Shown: positions 34,717 through 44,652, numbered from the stretch's first letter. The stretch: 58,283 nucleotides of DNA from Firmicutes bacterium UBA2058 (GCA_002332905.1 DDAM01000071.1:1-58283), one strand, 5' to 3'. The notes: generated from the letters alone by a model not told the origin. Numbers and translations: made by a program.

Positions 34717-35790
34717 ATGTTTGACGAGATATTTGTAAACAGTATAAATGTTAATACCATAATTAAAATAGTAATTATATTATTGATATTTTTAATATTT
34801 AAAAATATCATAGTAAAATTTGTTATAAATTTTGCAAAAAAATTATCAGATAAATGGAATAAAAGTATTATTTCTTTATCAATTGATTCAACGGACAAAC
34901 ATTTAAAAAGGATAATTATAATTACTGGTATATATTGTGCATTATTAGTTATTCCATTTAATGCGGCAATAGTTAGTCTTATCATTAAGGCATATAGAAT
35001 TCTAATGGTGTTAATATTAACTGGAGGGCTGCTAAATCTACTAGACACATATAATCATATTGTAATTAATAACAATAATGATCTCTTTGAAAAAAAACCA
35101 GTATTAAAAACTTTATATCCTTTAATTATTAAAGGATTAAAGTTTCTCCTTATATTAATTGCAGTAGTTATTATAGCAGTTGATTTAGGCTTTGAGGAGT
35201 TAAAAAGCTTACTGGCTGGTGTTGGTATAGGTGGCGTTGCAGTTGCACTAGCAGCTCAGGATTTATTAAAAAACATATTTGGTGGCTTTGTTATTTTAAC
35301 TGACAGAACATTCAACACCGGAGATTTTATAAAAATAGATTCTAATGAAGGTTCTGTTGAAGAGGTTGGAATTAGAAGCACGAAGGTGAGAACAATTGAA
35401 CAAGAGCTTATAGTTGTACCTAACTCTAAATTTGCTGAGGGCTCAGTTATAAATTTTTCAAAGCGTGGCAATAGGAGAGTTAGACAGGTAATTGGTGTAA
35501 CATATTCAACAAGTTCAGTTAAACTAAAAGCTGTAATAGATAAAATTACTGATATGTTAAAGAAGAATGATAGAGTATTAGCAGATTCTGTGAATGTAAA
35601 ATTTGATGGGTTTGGCAATAGCAGTTTAGATATAATAGTAGTTTATCTAGTTAACACACCTGAATATGGTATATATATGGAAATAAAAGAAGAAGTAAAC
35701 TTTAATATAATTTCAATATTTGAAGAGGAAAAAGTAGAGTTTGCATTCCCAAGCTTAAGTGTATATATGAATAATAATACAAATAAATAG
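34717..35790 (+). CDS. Small-conductance mechanosensitive channel (MscS family)
   Basis: Several N-terminal helices precede the pore helix LLAGVGIGGVAVALAAQDLLKNIFGGFVILTDRTFNTGDFI, which defines MscS channels that relieve turgor. The beta domain follows (VEEVGIRSTKVRTIEQELIVVPNSKFAEGSVINFSKR). The 357-residue length is close to the MscS type. The ATG at 34717 follows GGAGAT; an earlier in-frame ATG would overlap it. It lies 45 bp behind the permease gene and ends at a strong terminator. Confidence 0.9.
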   Translation: MFDEIFVNSINVNTIIKIVIILLIFLIFKNIIVKFVINFAKKLSDKWNKSIISLSIDSTDKHLKRIIIITGIYCALLVIPFNAAIVSLIIKAYRILMVLILTGGLLNLLDTYNHIVINNNNDLFEKKPVLKTLYPLIIKGLKFLLILIAVVIIAVDLGFEELKSLLAGVGIGGVAVALAAQDLLKNIFGGFVILTDRTFNTGDFIKIDSNEGSVEEVGIRSTKVRTIEQELIVVPNSKFAEGSVINFSKRGNRRVRQVIGVTYSTSSVKLKAVIDKITDMLKKNDRVLADSVNVKFDGFGNSSLDIIVVYLVNTPEYGIYMEIKEEVNFNIISIFEEEKVEFAFPSLSVYMNNNTNK

Positions 35791-35793
35791 TTT

Positions 35794-35832
35794 AAAAAAG
35801 CTTTAAATAAAAAATATATTTAAAGCTTTTTT
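35794..35832 (+). terminator. Terminator after the mechanosensitive channel
   Basis: Arms 35794-35809 and 35817-35832 pair perfectly over 16 bp with a short loop; the 3' arm ends in six T. Confidence 0.8.
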
Positions 35833-35943
35833 GTTTATTTATGATATAATTTACTATTAAGAAAATATATTATAAATAATTTAATATTAAAAGAAAATGT
35901 TGAAAGAAATTATAGATAATAAAAAAGGAGGAAGGACAAAAAT

Positions 35944-36942
35944 ATGATAATACCAGAACATTTAGCATTGGCAAATTTGCCTACTAAAATTGAAAAACTC
36001 AAAAGACTTACAGCTATATTAGGTGGTCCTAACATTTACATTAAAAGAGATGATCAAACAGGTACTGAATATTCAGGCAATAAGATAAGAAAGTTAGAAT
36101 TTACTGTTAAAGAGGCACTGGATAGAAAGTGTAATGTTCTAATAACTTGTGGTGGTATTCAGTCTAATCACTGTAGAGCAACTGCTGCTGTTGCTGCAAA
36201 GCTTGGGCTTAAATCTTGTCTTGTTCTAAGATATAGTGATGAAAAACCACCTGTAGATGGAAATTATTTCTTAGATAAGGTTTTAGGAGCAAATATTAAG
36301 ATTATTACTCCTAATGATTATAAAAATAAAAGACAAGAAATTATGGAATCTATAAAAAAAGAGTATGATTCTATCGGCTATAATGCATACATAATACCTG
36401 AAGGTGCTTCTAATGGTATAGGTACATTTGGTTATTTTAATTGTATGAAGGAAATAAAAGAACAAGAGAAAGAATTAGGTGTTAAATTTGATACAATAGT
36501 TTTAACTATTGGTTCTGGCGGAACCTATGCAGGAATGGTTTTGGCTAATAAAATCTTCAATACTAATAAACGTATTGTAGGAGTAAATATTTGTGATAAT
36601 GAAGAAATCTTTAGAAATAGAGTTAAACAACTTATAGAGGAAAGTAAAGAATATTTAAAAGAGGATGTTAAAATTACAGATAAAGAAATAAATATTATAG
36701 ATGGCTATGTTGGCAGAGGATATGCATTAAGCAGGAAAGAAGAGATAGATTTTATTTATGACTTTGGAAAGCTTGAAGGAATAGTTTTAGATCCAGTTTA
36801 TACTGGTAAGTGCATGTATGGTTTAACCGAAGAAATTAAAAAAGGAAAATTTAACGATAGCAAAAACATATTGTTTATTCATACAGGTGGCTTATTCGGA
36901 TTATTTCCATCGAAAAATTTATTTGAGTTTAAAAATAATTAA
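35944..36942 (+). CDS. dcyD: D-cysteine desulfhydrase / ACC-deaminase-like PLP enzyme
   Basis: A 332-residue tryptophan-synthase-beta-fold PLP enzyme. The PLP lysine is probably Lys47 in TEYSGNKIRKLEF; ITCGGIQSNHCRATAAVAAKLG and SGGTYAGMVLANK are the substrate and phosphate-binding motifs. The FxxxxN start (LANLPTKIEKLKRLTAILGGPNIYIKRDDQTG) matches DcyD, which releases H2S, pyruvate and ammonia from D-cysteine. D-amino acid deaminase of related specificity is possible. The ATG follows a GGAAGG-rich ribosome site. It is a single gene. Confidence 0.85.
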   Translation: MIIPEHLALANLPTKIEKLKRLTAILGGPNIYIKRDDQTGTEYSGNKIRKLEFTVKEALDRKCNVLITCGGIQSNHCRATAAVAAKLGLKSCLVLRYSDEKPPVDGNYFLDKVLGANIKIITPNDYKNKRQEIMESIKKEYDSIGYNAYIIPEGASNGIGTFGYFNCMKEIKEQEKELGVKFDTIVLTIGSGGTYAGMVLANKIFNTNKRIVGVNICDNEEIFRNRVKQLIEESKEYLKEDVKITDKEINIIDGYVGRGYALSRKEEIDFIYDFGKLEGIVLDPVYTGKCMYGLTEEIKKGKFNDSKNILFIHTGGLFGLFPSKNLFEFKNN

Positions 36943-36992
36943 TTTTCTTAGGTATGATTTTTATATTTTGTTATTTAATTATTACATAATAT

Positions 36993-37341
36993 AAGGGGTT
37001 ATTGCAAAACTATTTTAAATAATAGTTTTCAACACTTCTTTTGTAGCTTAAGCAAAATAAACCACCAGCTATGCTGGTGAGAATAGAAAGCTTATAGCAA
37101 TAAAAAACCTCCAATGTTTAAAATTAAATAAGGTTCCCAACCGTATTTAAAATAACACAGGAGGTCCTTTTTTAAATCATAGAAAATTTTCGGTACGGAG
37201 TAATAACTATATTTATTGAATGCCTTATCCTAGGACTCGTAGTGAGGATTTCTACACCAATATATTGTCTACTTCTATTTTTTTATATAAAAAAGAGCTA
37301 TTGCTCTACTAAATTTCATTTTAGTTTTGCAATAACCCCTT
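36993..37341. mobile_element. 349-bp non-autonomous element with perfect 20-bp inverted repeats
   Basis: Ends 36993-37012 and 37322-37341 are perfect inverted complements (outer bases AAGGGGTTATTGCAAAAC). A TA on each side may be a target duplication. The inside holds a CACCAGC/GCTGGTG hairpin and further inverted repeats, but no transposase or other ORF. Ends like these resemble IS terminal repeats, so this looks like a MITE or IS remnant. It fills the gap between the dcyD-like gene and the DUF4241 gene. Confidence 0.75.
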
Positions 37342-37345
37342 AATT

Positions 37346-37978
37346 TTATTCTAACACCATAAAATCAGTTACAAGACAACAAGGTTTGTTATTTTTATCA
37401 TATCCAAAGTAAGATGGAAATGTTCCATCTTTCCAACCTGCTGAAAATGCTATTATATTACAACCTTTTTTACCATATGGAATATCTTTATGATTAAATG
37501 TCCTTTTAGAAAATTTTATCGAAGAAGATATTAAATCTTCATATTCACCTAGATCATCTTCAAATAACATATCCAGTTCTTCCATTATACTTTCATCCAT
37601 ATATGCACATATGCCATTTTCAACATCAAAGCCTAAAAACTCATCATTTTTTAAATTATTTGAACTTTCACCTTCATATAGTGCCATTACCCATTTCACA
37701 GGTTTTTCAGTTGATAATTCAATTTTTGATAAAGCTGTTCTTTTTTCATCATTTTCAAAGTCAGCTACATAAACATATACGTTATATTCACCAGGTTTAA
37801 CTTTTACATGGAAGGGTTGATCATCATACAAAAGTATAGGGTCTGTAGCAATGATATTGCCACTTTTTAATTTTAAAGAGCCTATTTTAATTTTTGTTAA
37901 TTTTGCCTTTCCAAAATCTGTTTCAATATTAACAGACTCTTCGGTTGTTAAATTAAGAGCATAATTATTGATATACAT
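37346..37978 (-). CDS. DUF4241 protein
   Basis: The 210-residue protein has the family pattern: GNIIATDPILLYDDQPFHVKVKPGEYNVYVYVADF, KWVMALYEGE, GFDVENGICAYMDE and a C-terminal FSAGWKDGTFPSYFGYDKNNKPCCLVTDF. The family is common in Firmicutes and often occurs in immunity or toxin-linked contexts, but its function is not established. Start ATG 37978 follows AGAGGTG. It faces oppA and ends beside the small mobile element; no toxin gene is adjacent. Confidence 0.8.
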   Translation of the reverse strand: MYINNYALNLTTEESVNIETDFGKAKLTKIKIGSLKLKSGNIIATDPILLYDDQPFHVKVKPGEYNVYVYVADFENDEKRTALSKIELSTEKPVKWVMALYEGESSNNLKNDEFLGFDVENGICAYMDESIMEELDMLFEDDLGEYEDLISSSIKFSKRTFNHKDIPYGKKGCNIIAFSAGWKDGTFPSYFGYDKNNKPCCLVTDFMVLE

Positions 37979-38219
37979 TGAACACCTCTTTTGTTTAAAT
38001 AAAACTACAATTTTTTAGTCTAATATCTTTAGTATATATGTTTATTTCTTTTTTTTCAATAACTATAATAATAAATTATTTTTGTGAAATAATAAAAATA
38101 TTAGTTAAAAGAAAAATTATATCTATTAGTTATTAAATATTACATAATTAATAAATATTATGCATTAATAATTAAAAATTCTGTTAAAAAATATTAAACA
38201 ATTAGGAGGAAAAAATTTG

Positions 38220-39905
38220 ATGAAAAAAATATTGTCATATTTACTTATTTTTTCAATGCTTTTATCATTAAGTGCATGTACTAATGACGGGGGGAATAAT
38301 GCTGCAACCGAAAATCCAACTACACTGGTTGTAGGTGTTACAGAGATGTCTGGTAACTTTAGCCCTTTATACTATTCATCCTCTTATGATGGATATGTTA
38401 TTGATTTAGTTCATGAATCATTATTAAAAAGAAATTATGATGGGGAACTTGTTCCGAGTTTAGCTAAGGACTACACTTATTCTGAAGATGGTAAAAGTAT
38501 AACTTTTACATTAAGAGAAGATGCAAAATATTCAGATGGAACTAATGTTACAGCAAACGATATTGCATTTTCATATTCGATACTTTCAGATAAATCATAT
38601 ACAGGTAGATTTAGTTCAATGGCACAGGATTTAGTTGGATATGAAGAATATAAATCTGGTTCAGCTGACAAGTTAGCTGGTATAGAGGTTGTTAACGACT
38701 ATGAAATTATCTTTCATTTTAAGGATGCTTACAGAACTAATTTAGAAAACTGTTTAATGCAAGCCATACCAAAACATTTATATCCTGACTACAAGCAAGG
38801 AGATACATCAAGTATAGAAGCTAATGTAAATAATCCTGTAGGGTCTGGTCCATATATGCTTAAGGAATTTAAGGGTAAGGAATATGCTTCACTGACTAAA
38901 AACCCAAATTATGTAGGAACAGGCTATGAAATACAAAATATTATAATGAAATTTGTTGATGCAACTACTGAAATTACTGCATTGACAACAGGAGAAATAA
39001 GTATGCTTTTAGGTGTAGTAGAGCCTGAAAAAATTGCAACAGCAAGAGCTGATGAAAACTTAACCTACAACGAATATCAAAGAAGTGGATATGGATATAT
39101 AAGGTTTAACTGTGAGTCTGGTGCAACTTCAGATAAGGTCGTGAGGCAAGCATTATATCGTTCGTTTAATATAGAAGAATTTGTAAATAGTTATTTTTAT
39201 GATAAGGCTTCAGATACATTGCTTGCAACTACACAATATCACCCATTTTCACAGGTAAGCTGGGTTATTGATGAAAAGCTATTAAGTGAACTTCCTGATT
39301 TTTCTTTTAATATGGAAGAAGCTAAAAAAATGCTTGATAATGCAGGTTGGGTTGTAGGACCAAGCGGATTCAGAGAAAAAAATGGTCAAATATTAGAACT
39401 TAAAATAGCAGCAATTCCAGATCATGATATTTTACAAACTTTAATTCCTATGTGGGAAAGAGATTGGGGTCAATCATTAAAGTGCAAGCTTAGCATAGCG
39501 TATTTAGAATTTAATACCTTATCAGATTATGTAATTTATAACAGTGATGCCAATGTTAATAATTGGAGTATGTATTTTATGGCGACATCTATCGCATCTC
39601 CAGATCCTGATGCTTTGTACACTACCTATCATTCATCAATGATTGGAAGTGGAAAAGATAATACTATGAGATATAAAAATCCTACAGTTGATAAGATGCT
39701 AGACGAAGGAAAGGGTATTATGGATATTAATGAAGCAAAAGCATACTATAAAGATTTAGTTAAAATAATTACTGAAGATTCTGCAATGATTCCTGTATAT
39801 GCAAATACTTACTTTGATTTATATAGTAAGAAGGTTACTGATTTTAAAACAAATTCATTTTACCCATGGACATCAGCTTTACAGGATACCAAAATAGTAA
39901 AATAG
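38220..39905 (+). CDS. oppA: Peptide ABC transporter substrate-binding lipoprotein
   Basis: Lipobox LSAC gives Cys20 as the anchor. The mature part has family 5 solute-binding features (LVPSLAKDYTYSEDGKSITFTLREDAKYSDGTNVTANDIAFSYSIL and NPVGSGPYMLKEF). The last region SAMIPVYANTYFDLYSKKV is typical. The TTG at 38217 is possible, but ATG at 38220 has AGGAGG upstream. It leads oppB-oppC-oppD-oppF and is separated from oppB by a terminator, the usual arrangement to make more binding protein. Substrate (oligopeptide or related) unknown. Confidence 0.93.
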   Translation: MKKILSYLLIFSMLLSLSACTNDGGNNAATENPTTLVVGVTEMSGNFSPLYYSSSYDGYVIDLVHESLLKRNYDGELVPSLAKDYTYSEDGKSITFTLREDAKYSDGTNVTANDIAFSYSILSDKSYTGRFSSMAQDLVGYEEYKSGSADKLAGIEVVNDYEIIFHFKDAYRTNLENCLMQAIPKHLYPDYKQGDTSSIEANVNNPVGSGPYMLKEFKGKEYASLTKNPNYVGTGYEIQNIIMKFVDATTEITALTTGEISMLLGVVEPEKIATARADENLTYNEYQRSGYGYIRFNCESGATSDKVVRQALYRSFNIEEFVNSYFYDKASDTLLATTQYHPFSQVSWVIDEKLLSELPDFSFNMEEAKKMLDNAGWVVGPSGFREKNGQILELKIAAIPDHDILQTLIPMWERDWGQSLKCKLSIAYLEFNTLSDYVIYNSDANVNNWSMYFMATSIASPDPDALYTTYHSSMIGSGKDNTMRYKNPTVDKMLDEGKGIMDINEAKAYYKDLVKIITEDSAMIPVYANTYFDLYSKKVTDFKTNSFYPWTSALQDTKIVK

Positions 39906-39916
39906 TATAAAAAATT

Positions 39917-39950
39917 ATGGAGACAGTCCTTCGTAGCTGTCTCCATTTCT
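39917..39950 (+). terminator. Attenuating terminator between oppA and oppB
   Basis: Arms 39917-39926 and 39937-39946 pair perfectly around a 10-base loop, followed by a short T-run. It should lower expression of the downstream membrane genes relative to oppA. Confidence 0.65.
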
Positions 39951-39986
39951 AAAATTCAGTAGCAAAAAAATTGCATGGAGGTATAT

Positions 39987-40970
39987 ATGTTTAAGTTTAT
40001 TATACGAAGGTTAATTGGATTAATTCCTGTAGTATTAATTATTTCAATTATTTTATTTGGTCTAGTTCAATTAATGCCAGGCGATCCGGTAAGTGCATAT
40101 TTGGGAGTTGGCTCTAAGGTGACTCCAGAGCAACAAGCGCAAATACGTGAAAAGCTAGGGTTAGACAAACCATGGTATATTCAGTATACAAAATGGTTGC
40201 AGAGAACATTACTTGAAGGTGATTTGGGAACATCTTTAAAATATAGAAAACCTGTTACAGAGCTTATGGGAGAGTATATTTGGAACACTTTCATTATTAA
40301 TTTAATAGCAACTGTTATTGCTTTTGGTATTGCAATACCAATAGGTATAAAATCAGCTGTAAAGAAATATGGTGCTTTTGATAATTTCTGGACAGTATTT
40401 TCGCTGATTGGAGTATCAATGCCGTCTTTTTTCTTTGCGTTAATTTTAGTATTTTTTATAGCTATACCATTCCCAGTTATTCCTCTTAATGGTATGAGGA
40501 CTTCGCTTTTAGCAGCAATGGGGTATCCAAGCAAGCTAGCTGAAATTAAAGATGTGCTTCTACATATGATATTGCCAGTTACAGTTTTATCCTTGACAAG
40601 CTTAGCTGGTTTAATAAAATATGTTAGAAATAGTGTAATTGACGTTATAAATCAAGATTATATAAGAACAGCTCGTTCTAAAGGATTAAAAGAAAAGTCT
40701 GTCATATATAAACATGCATTTAGAAATGCATTAATTCCATTAGTAACATTAGCTGGAATGTATATACCCTCATTATTTGCAGGCGCAATGATATTAGAAA
40801 CAGTTTTTTTATGGCCAGGAATTGGCAACATACTTTATACTTCAATATTAGATAGAGATTACAGTGTTGTAATAGCAACAAATATATTTTATTCGCTACT
40901 AATGGTGCTTGGAAACTTGCTTTCAGATGTTAGTTATGCATTGGTTGATCCAAGAGTTAAGGTTGATTAG
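39987..40970 (+). CDS. oppB: Peptide ABC transporter permease OppB
   Basis: A six-helix permease with the DppB/OppB start (FKFIIRRLIGLIPVVLIISIILFGLVQLMPGDP) and the ATPase-coupling EAA-type motif (YIRTARSKGLKEKSVIYKHAFRNALIPLV). The ATG at 39987 follows GGAGGT; the ATG at 39975 overlaps it. It forms a channel with OppC. 327 residues. Confidence 0.93.
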   Translation: MFKFIIRRLIGLIPVVLIISIILFGLVQLMPGDPVSAYLGVGSKVTPEQQAQIREKLGLDKPWYIQYTKWLQRTLLEGDLGTSLKYRKPVTELMGEYIWNTFIINLIATVIAFGIAIPIGIKSAVKKYGAFDNFWTVFSLIGVSMPSFFFALILVFFIAIPFPVIPLNGMRTSLLAAMGYPSKLAEIKDVLLHMILPVTVLSLTSLAGLIKYVRNSVIDVINQDYIRTARSKGLKEKSVIYKHAFRNALIPLVTLAGMYIPSLFAGAMILETVFLWPGIGNILYTSILDRDYSVVIATNIFYSLLMVLGNLLSDVSYALVDPRVKVD

Positions 40971-40979
40971 GGGGAAAAG

Positions 40980-41876
40980 ATGAATAATACTGAAAAGAAA
41001 GAAAAGATTGAAATTCAAACTCCTGGAAAAGTCGCATGGAAAAGATTCAAAAAGAATAAACTATCTTTAATTGGCGCTATATTGTTTATAAGTATTGTAG
41101 CACTGTGCATTGTAGTTCCAATGATTTCTCCATATAAGCTAAATGATTTTGAGTTAACTAATAAAAAAATGCCACCATCTGCTAATCACTGGTTAGGAAC
41201 TGATGAACAAGGCAGAGATGTATTCACAAGAGTGTTTATGGGTGGAAGAATGTCATTGGCTGTTGGTCTAATGGCAGCAAGTGTAACTGTTGTTTTAGGT
41301 TCTTTAGTTGGAGGAATAGCTGGATTTTATGGAGGAAAAATTGATTACTATTTAATGAGATTTGCTGAAATTATTAGTTCATTACCTTTTACTCCGATTG
41401 TAATAACAATATCTGCATCACTTATGTGGGTTGCGAGTCAATATAAAATGTTCATAGTTATGGTTTTAATTGGAATTTTAAGCTGGCCTAGTCTTGCTCG
41501 TATGGTTAGAGGTCAAATACTATCATTAAGAGAACAAGAATTTATGCAAGCTGCAGAAGCTTTAGGTATACCTGATAGAGATAAAATATTAAAGCATCTA
41601 ATACCTAATACATTTGCTTACATTATAGTAAACGCAACATTAGGAATGGCTAGCGCGATTTTAACTGAAGCAGGGTTATCATATTTGGGACTAGGTGTTA
41701 CACCACCTACACCTACTTGGGGAAATATGATAGAAAGAGCGAGAACAACTTTTGTTTTCACTAATTTACCTTGGTTGTGGCTGCCACCTGGCATATTAAT
41801 GATACTAACTGTTGTAAGTATTAATCTTTTGGGTGAAGGCTTAAGAGATGCATTTGATCCAAAAGAAATAAGGTAG
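40980..41876 (+). CDS. oppC: Peptide ABC transporter permease OppC
   Basis: A DppC/OppC permease with a cytosolic N-terminus, NHWLGTDEQGRDVFTRVFMGGRMSL (a family hallmark) and the coupling motif EFMQAAEALGIPDRDKILKHLIPNT. The ATG after GGGGGA lies 9 bp behind oppB. The 298-residue length is normal. Confidence 0.93.
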   Translation: MNNTEKKEKIEIQTPGKVAWKRFKKNKLSLIGAILFISIVALCIVVPMISPYKLNDFELTNKKMPPSANHWLGTDEQGRDVFTRVFMGGRMSLAVGLMAASVTVVLGSLVGGIAGFYGGKIDYYLMRFAEIISSLPFTPIVITISASLMWVASQYKMFIVMVLIGILSWPSLARMVRGQILSLREQEFMQAAEALGIPDRDKILKHLIPNTFAYIIVNATLGMASAILTEAGLSYLGLGVTPPTPTWGNMIERARTTFVFTNLPWLWLPPGILMILTVVSINLLGEGLRDAFDPKEIR

Positions 41877-41885
41877 GTGAAAAGT

Positions 41886-42866
41886 TTGGCAGATTTACTA
41901 AGAGTTAAAGACTTAAAAACATATTTTTTTACAGAAAAAGGGATAATAAAATCAGTTGATGGTGTTAGCTTTAATATAAAAAAAGGTGAGACACTTTGTG
42001 TGGTAGGAGAATCAGGATGTGGTAAGAGTATAACTGCTATGTCAATCCTAAGACTCATTGAAAAACCGGGCAAAATTGTAGAGGGAATTATAGAATATAA
42101 TGGTAAGGATATACTATCCTTAAATGAAGCACAGATAAGAGATATTAGAGGAAAGGAAATTTCTATGATATTTCAAGAGCCTATGACTTCTTTAAATCCC
42201 GTATTTAAAATTGGAGAACAAATATCTGAAACAATTCTACTTCATGAAAAAGTTTCAAAACAAGAAGCGAGAAAAAGATCTATTGATATGCTTAAATTAG
42301 TTGGAATACCAAGAGCAGAAACTGTTGTTGATGATTATCCTCATCAATTAAGTGGAGGTATGAGACAAAGAGTTATGATAGCTATGGCACTATCCTGCAA
42401 TCCTAACCTTTTAATTGCAGACGAACCTACAACCGCACTAGATGTTACAATACAAGCACAAATATTATCACTTATGAATGGATTAAAGAAAAAAACGAAT
42501 ACCGCTATAATGATGATAACTCACGATTTAGGCGTTGTTGCACAAATGGCTGATTTTGTAATTGTTATGTATTCAGGTAGAGTAGTTGAATCATCACCTG
42601 TTATAGAATTGTTTAAAAATCCAAAACATCCATATACACAAGGACTACTTGAAGCTATACCTAGTTTAGAGGAGGACAAGAAAAGACTTAATACAATTGA
42701 AGGAACTGTTCCAAATCCTACAGAATTACCAGAGGGCTGTTACTTTGCTCCAAGATGTAAGCATTGCATGGAAATATGCTTAAAAGAGCATCCGAAATTA
42801 TATGAATTGCCTAATAATCATAAATCAAGATGTCATTTGTGTATAAATGAGGAGGTGAAGAATTGA
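41886..42866 (+). CDS. oppD: Peptide ABC transporter ATP-binding protein OppD
   Basis: Walker A GESGCGKS, the LSGGMRQRV signature, Walker B LLIADEPTTALDV and the H-loop MITHDLGVVAQMAD are all present. The C-terminal oligopeptide-type extension (GCYFAPRCKHCMEICLKEHPKLYE) carries the Cys residues seen in OppD/DppD. The start is probably the TTG at 41886 after AGGTGA; GTG at 41877 overlaps the ribosome site. It overlaps oppF by four bases. Confidence 0.92.
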   Translation: MADLLRVKDLKTYFFTEKGIIKSVDGVSFNIKKGETLCVVGESGCGKSITAMSILRLIEKPGKIVEGIIEYNGKDILSLNEAQIRDIRGKEISMIFQEPMTSLNPVFKIGEQISETILLHEKVSKQEARKRSIDMLKLVGIPRAETVVDDYPHQLSGGMRQRVMIAMALSCNPNLLIADEPTTALDVTIQAQILSLMNGLKKKTNTAIMMITHDLGVVAQMADFVIVMYSGRVVESSPVIELFKNPKHPYTQGLLEAIPSLEEDKKRLNTIEGTVPNPTELPEGCYFAPRCKHCMEICLKEHPKLYELPNNHKSRCHLCINEEVKN

Positions 42867-43840
42867 AGAAGGTAATATTAGAAGCAAAAGAAATCAAAAA
42901 ATATTTCCCTATTAAAGGTGGCTTTTTTAGAAAAACTATAGCTAATGTAAAAGCTGTAGACAATGTCTCTTTTAATTTATATGAAGGAGAGACTTTTGGT
43001 CTTGTTGGAGAATCAGGATGTGGTAAATCAACTCTTGGTAGAACATTGATTAAATTATATCAGCCATCTAGTGGGGAAATAATATATAAAGGAGAAAATA
43101 TTACTAATTTTTCAAGAGCTATGATGAAACCGCTAAGACAGGATATACAAATAATATTTCAAGATCCATACAGTTCTTTAAACCCAAGGATGAACGTAAG
43201 CTCTATTATTAGTGAACCTTTGCTTGCTCATGGTCTTTATAAAAAGGGAAATGAACTAACACAAAGAGTCATTGAGATTTTGGAAATATGCGGACTTTCG
43301 TCTTATCATATGTATAGGTATCCTCATCAATTCTCTGGCGGACAACGACAGCGTATAGGTATTGCTAGAGCATTGGCACTTAATCCAAGCTTTATAGTAT
43401 GTGACGAGCCTGTGTCAGCACTAGATGTATCTATACAATCACAAATTATTAATCTTATGATGGATTTACAAGAGAAGATGGGATTCTCATATTTATTTAT
43501 ATCTCACAATTTAAGTGTTGTTAAGCATATAAGTCAGAGAGTGGGTGTAATGTATTTAGGTTCATTAGTAGAGCTTGCAGATAAGGATGATTTATATAAA
43601 AAACCTTCTCATCCTTATACAAGAGTTTTATTGGCAGCAATACCTATACCAAATCCTGAGCATATAAAGGATTTAAACACAATAGGCGGAGAATTGCCAA
43701 GTAATGTTAACACTCCAGTAGGATGTAAGTTTCATACTAGGTGTCCTCATGCTCAACCTATGTGTGTTGAACAGGAGCCAGCTATGATTGAAATAGAAAA
43801 AAACCACTTTGTTAGGTGTCATTTTGCTGGAGAAATATAG
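42863..43840 (+). CDS. oppF: Peptide ABC transporter ATP-binding protein OppF
   Basis: Second ATPase of the Opp complex: Walker A GESGCGKST, signature FSGGQRQRIG, Walker B FIVCDEPVSALDV and the C-terminal HTRCPHAQPMC motif. The TTG start is read after GGAGGTG, overlapping the oppD stop by 4 bp. It ends the opp operon. Confidence 0.93.
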   Translation: MKKVILEAKEIKKYFPIKGGFFRKTIANVKAVDNVSFNLYEGETFGLVGESGCGKSTLGRTLIKLYQPSSGEIIYKGENITNFSRAMMKPLRQDIQIIFQDPYSSLNPRMNVSSIISEPLLAHGLYKKGNELTQRVIEILEICGLSSYHMYRYPHQFSGGQRQRIGIARALALNPSFIVCDEPVSALDVSIQSQIINLMMDLQEKMGFSYLFISHNLSVVKHISQRVGVMYLGSLVELADKDDLYKKPSHPYTRVLLAAIPIPNPEHIKDLNTIGGELPSNVNTPVGCKFHTRCPHAQPMCVEQEPAMIEIEKNHFVRCHFAGEI

Positions 43841-43881
43841 GAAGGCTGCGTGAAAAAAGGTGCTTAACGCTTGAGGATATT

Positions 43882-44067
43882 ATGTTATTAAAAAATACAA
43901 AGGATCTATTTATAGAAAGAAATTTAGATGATGATAAAAAAGATTTAAGTTTAGAAAAAGGCGATTTTACAGCAATGATAATAGCTGCATTTATAACTCT
44001 TATGCCTGCGCTACTACTAGTATTCGGCTTGTTCGCCTTAGTAATTTTTTTAATGTTTGGTAGATAA
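43882..44067 (+). CDS. Small membrane protein downstream of oppF
   Basis: A 61-residue product with a charged N-terminus and one long helix (FTAMIIAAFITLMPALLLVFGLFALVIFLMF). The ATG at 43882 follows GAGGATATT. It lies 41 bp after oppF and could be transcribed with it. No family recognised; function unknown. Confidence 0.6.
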   Translation: MLLKNTKDLFIERNLDDDKKDLSLEKGDFTAMIIAAFITLMPALLLVFGLFALVIFLMFGR

Positions 44068-44081
44068 AACTGTTGAGGAAC

Positions 44082-44142
44082 AGTGAAAAGTGAACAAAAT
44101 TTGTGACTAAAGCACATTTTCTCACTTTTCACTCATTTTTTA
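44082..44142. terminator. Terminator between the opp region and nrdR
   Basis: Arms 44082-44093 and 44122-44133 pair perfectly over 12 bp around a 28-base loop; TTTTTT follows at 44136. It could also serve nrdR on the minus strand. Confidence 0.65.
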
Positions 44143-44187
44143 TTAATCATTAAGACTCATAGGTTTGATTTATAGTACTTAGTCTAT

Positions 44188-44652
44188 TTATTTACCTTCT
44201 CTATCATCTAAAATTCTTTTTAATTCGTCCATGAAGGTATTTATATCTTTAAATTTTCTGTATACTGATGCAAATCTAACATATGCTACATCATCAACAT
44301 ACTTTAATTCATTCATAACAATTTCACCAATTAATTCTGTTGAAACCTCGGTTTGAAAATTATTATACAGCTGCTTTTCTACATTTTCTGCTATATTTTC
44401 TATTTGATTAAGTGTAACAGAACGCTTCTCACATGCTCTAATCAATCCGTTAATTATCTTATCTCTATTGTAGCCTTGTCTAGTACCGTCTCTTTTAACT
44501 ACAACTAATTGCATTTCCTCTACCTTTTCGTATGTAGTAAACCTTTGTCCACATGATATGCATTCTCTTCTTCTTCTAATTTTAAATCCATCGTCGGTTT
44601 GTCTAGTGTCTATTACCTTAGTTTCATAATAATTACATTTTGGGCAACGCAT
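44188..44652 (-). CDS. nrdR: Transcriptional repressor NrdR
   Basis: NrdR represses ribonucleotide reductase genes in response to ATP/dATP. The zinc ribbon uses Cys3, Cys6, Cys31 and Cys34, followed by the ATP-cone region (LVVVKRDGTRQGYNRDKIINGLIRACEKR). The 154-residue length is typical. The ATG is preceded by AAGGAGGG. A palindrome lies just upstream. No nrd genes are in the window. Confidence 0.95.
   Translation of the reverse strand: MRCPKCNYYETKVIDTRQTDDGFKIRRRRECISCGQRFTTYEKVEEMQLVVVKRDGTRQGYNRDKIINGLIRACEKRSVTLNQIENIAENVEKQLYNNFQTEVSTELIGEIVMNELKYVDDVAYVRFASVYRKFKDINTFMDELKRILDDREGK

Noticed and set aside
36943..37345. A complete insertion sequence
   Set aside because: Inverted ends are there, but the interior of 309 bp has no transposase frame in any direction.
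37346..37978. DUF4241 gene as the immunity gene of a toxin system
   Set aside because: No toxin or polymorphic-toxin-like gene adjoins it; the neighbours are a mobile remnant and oppA.
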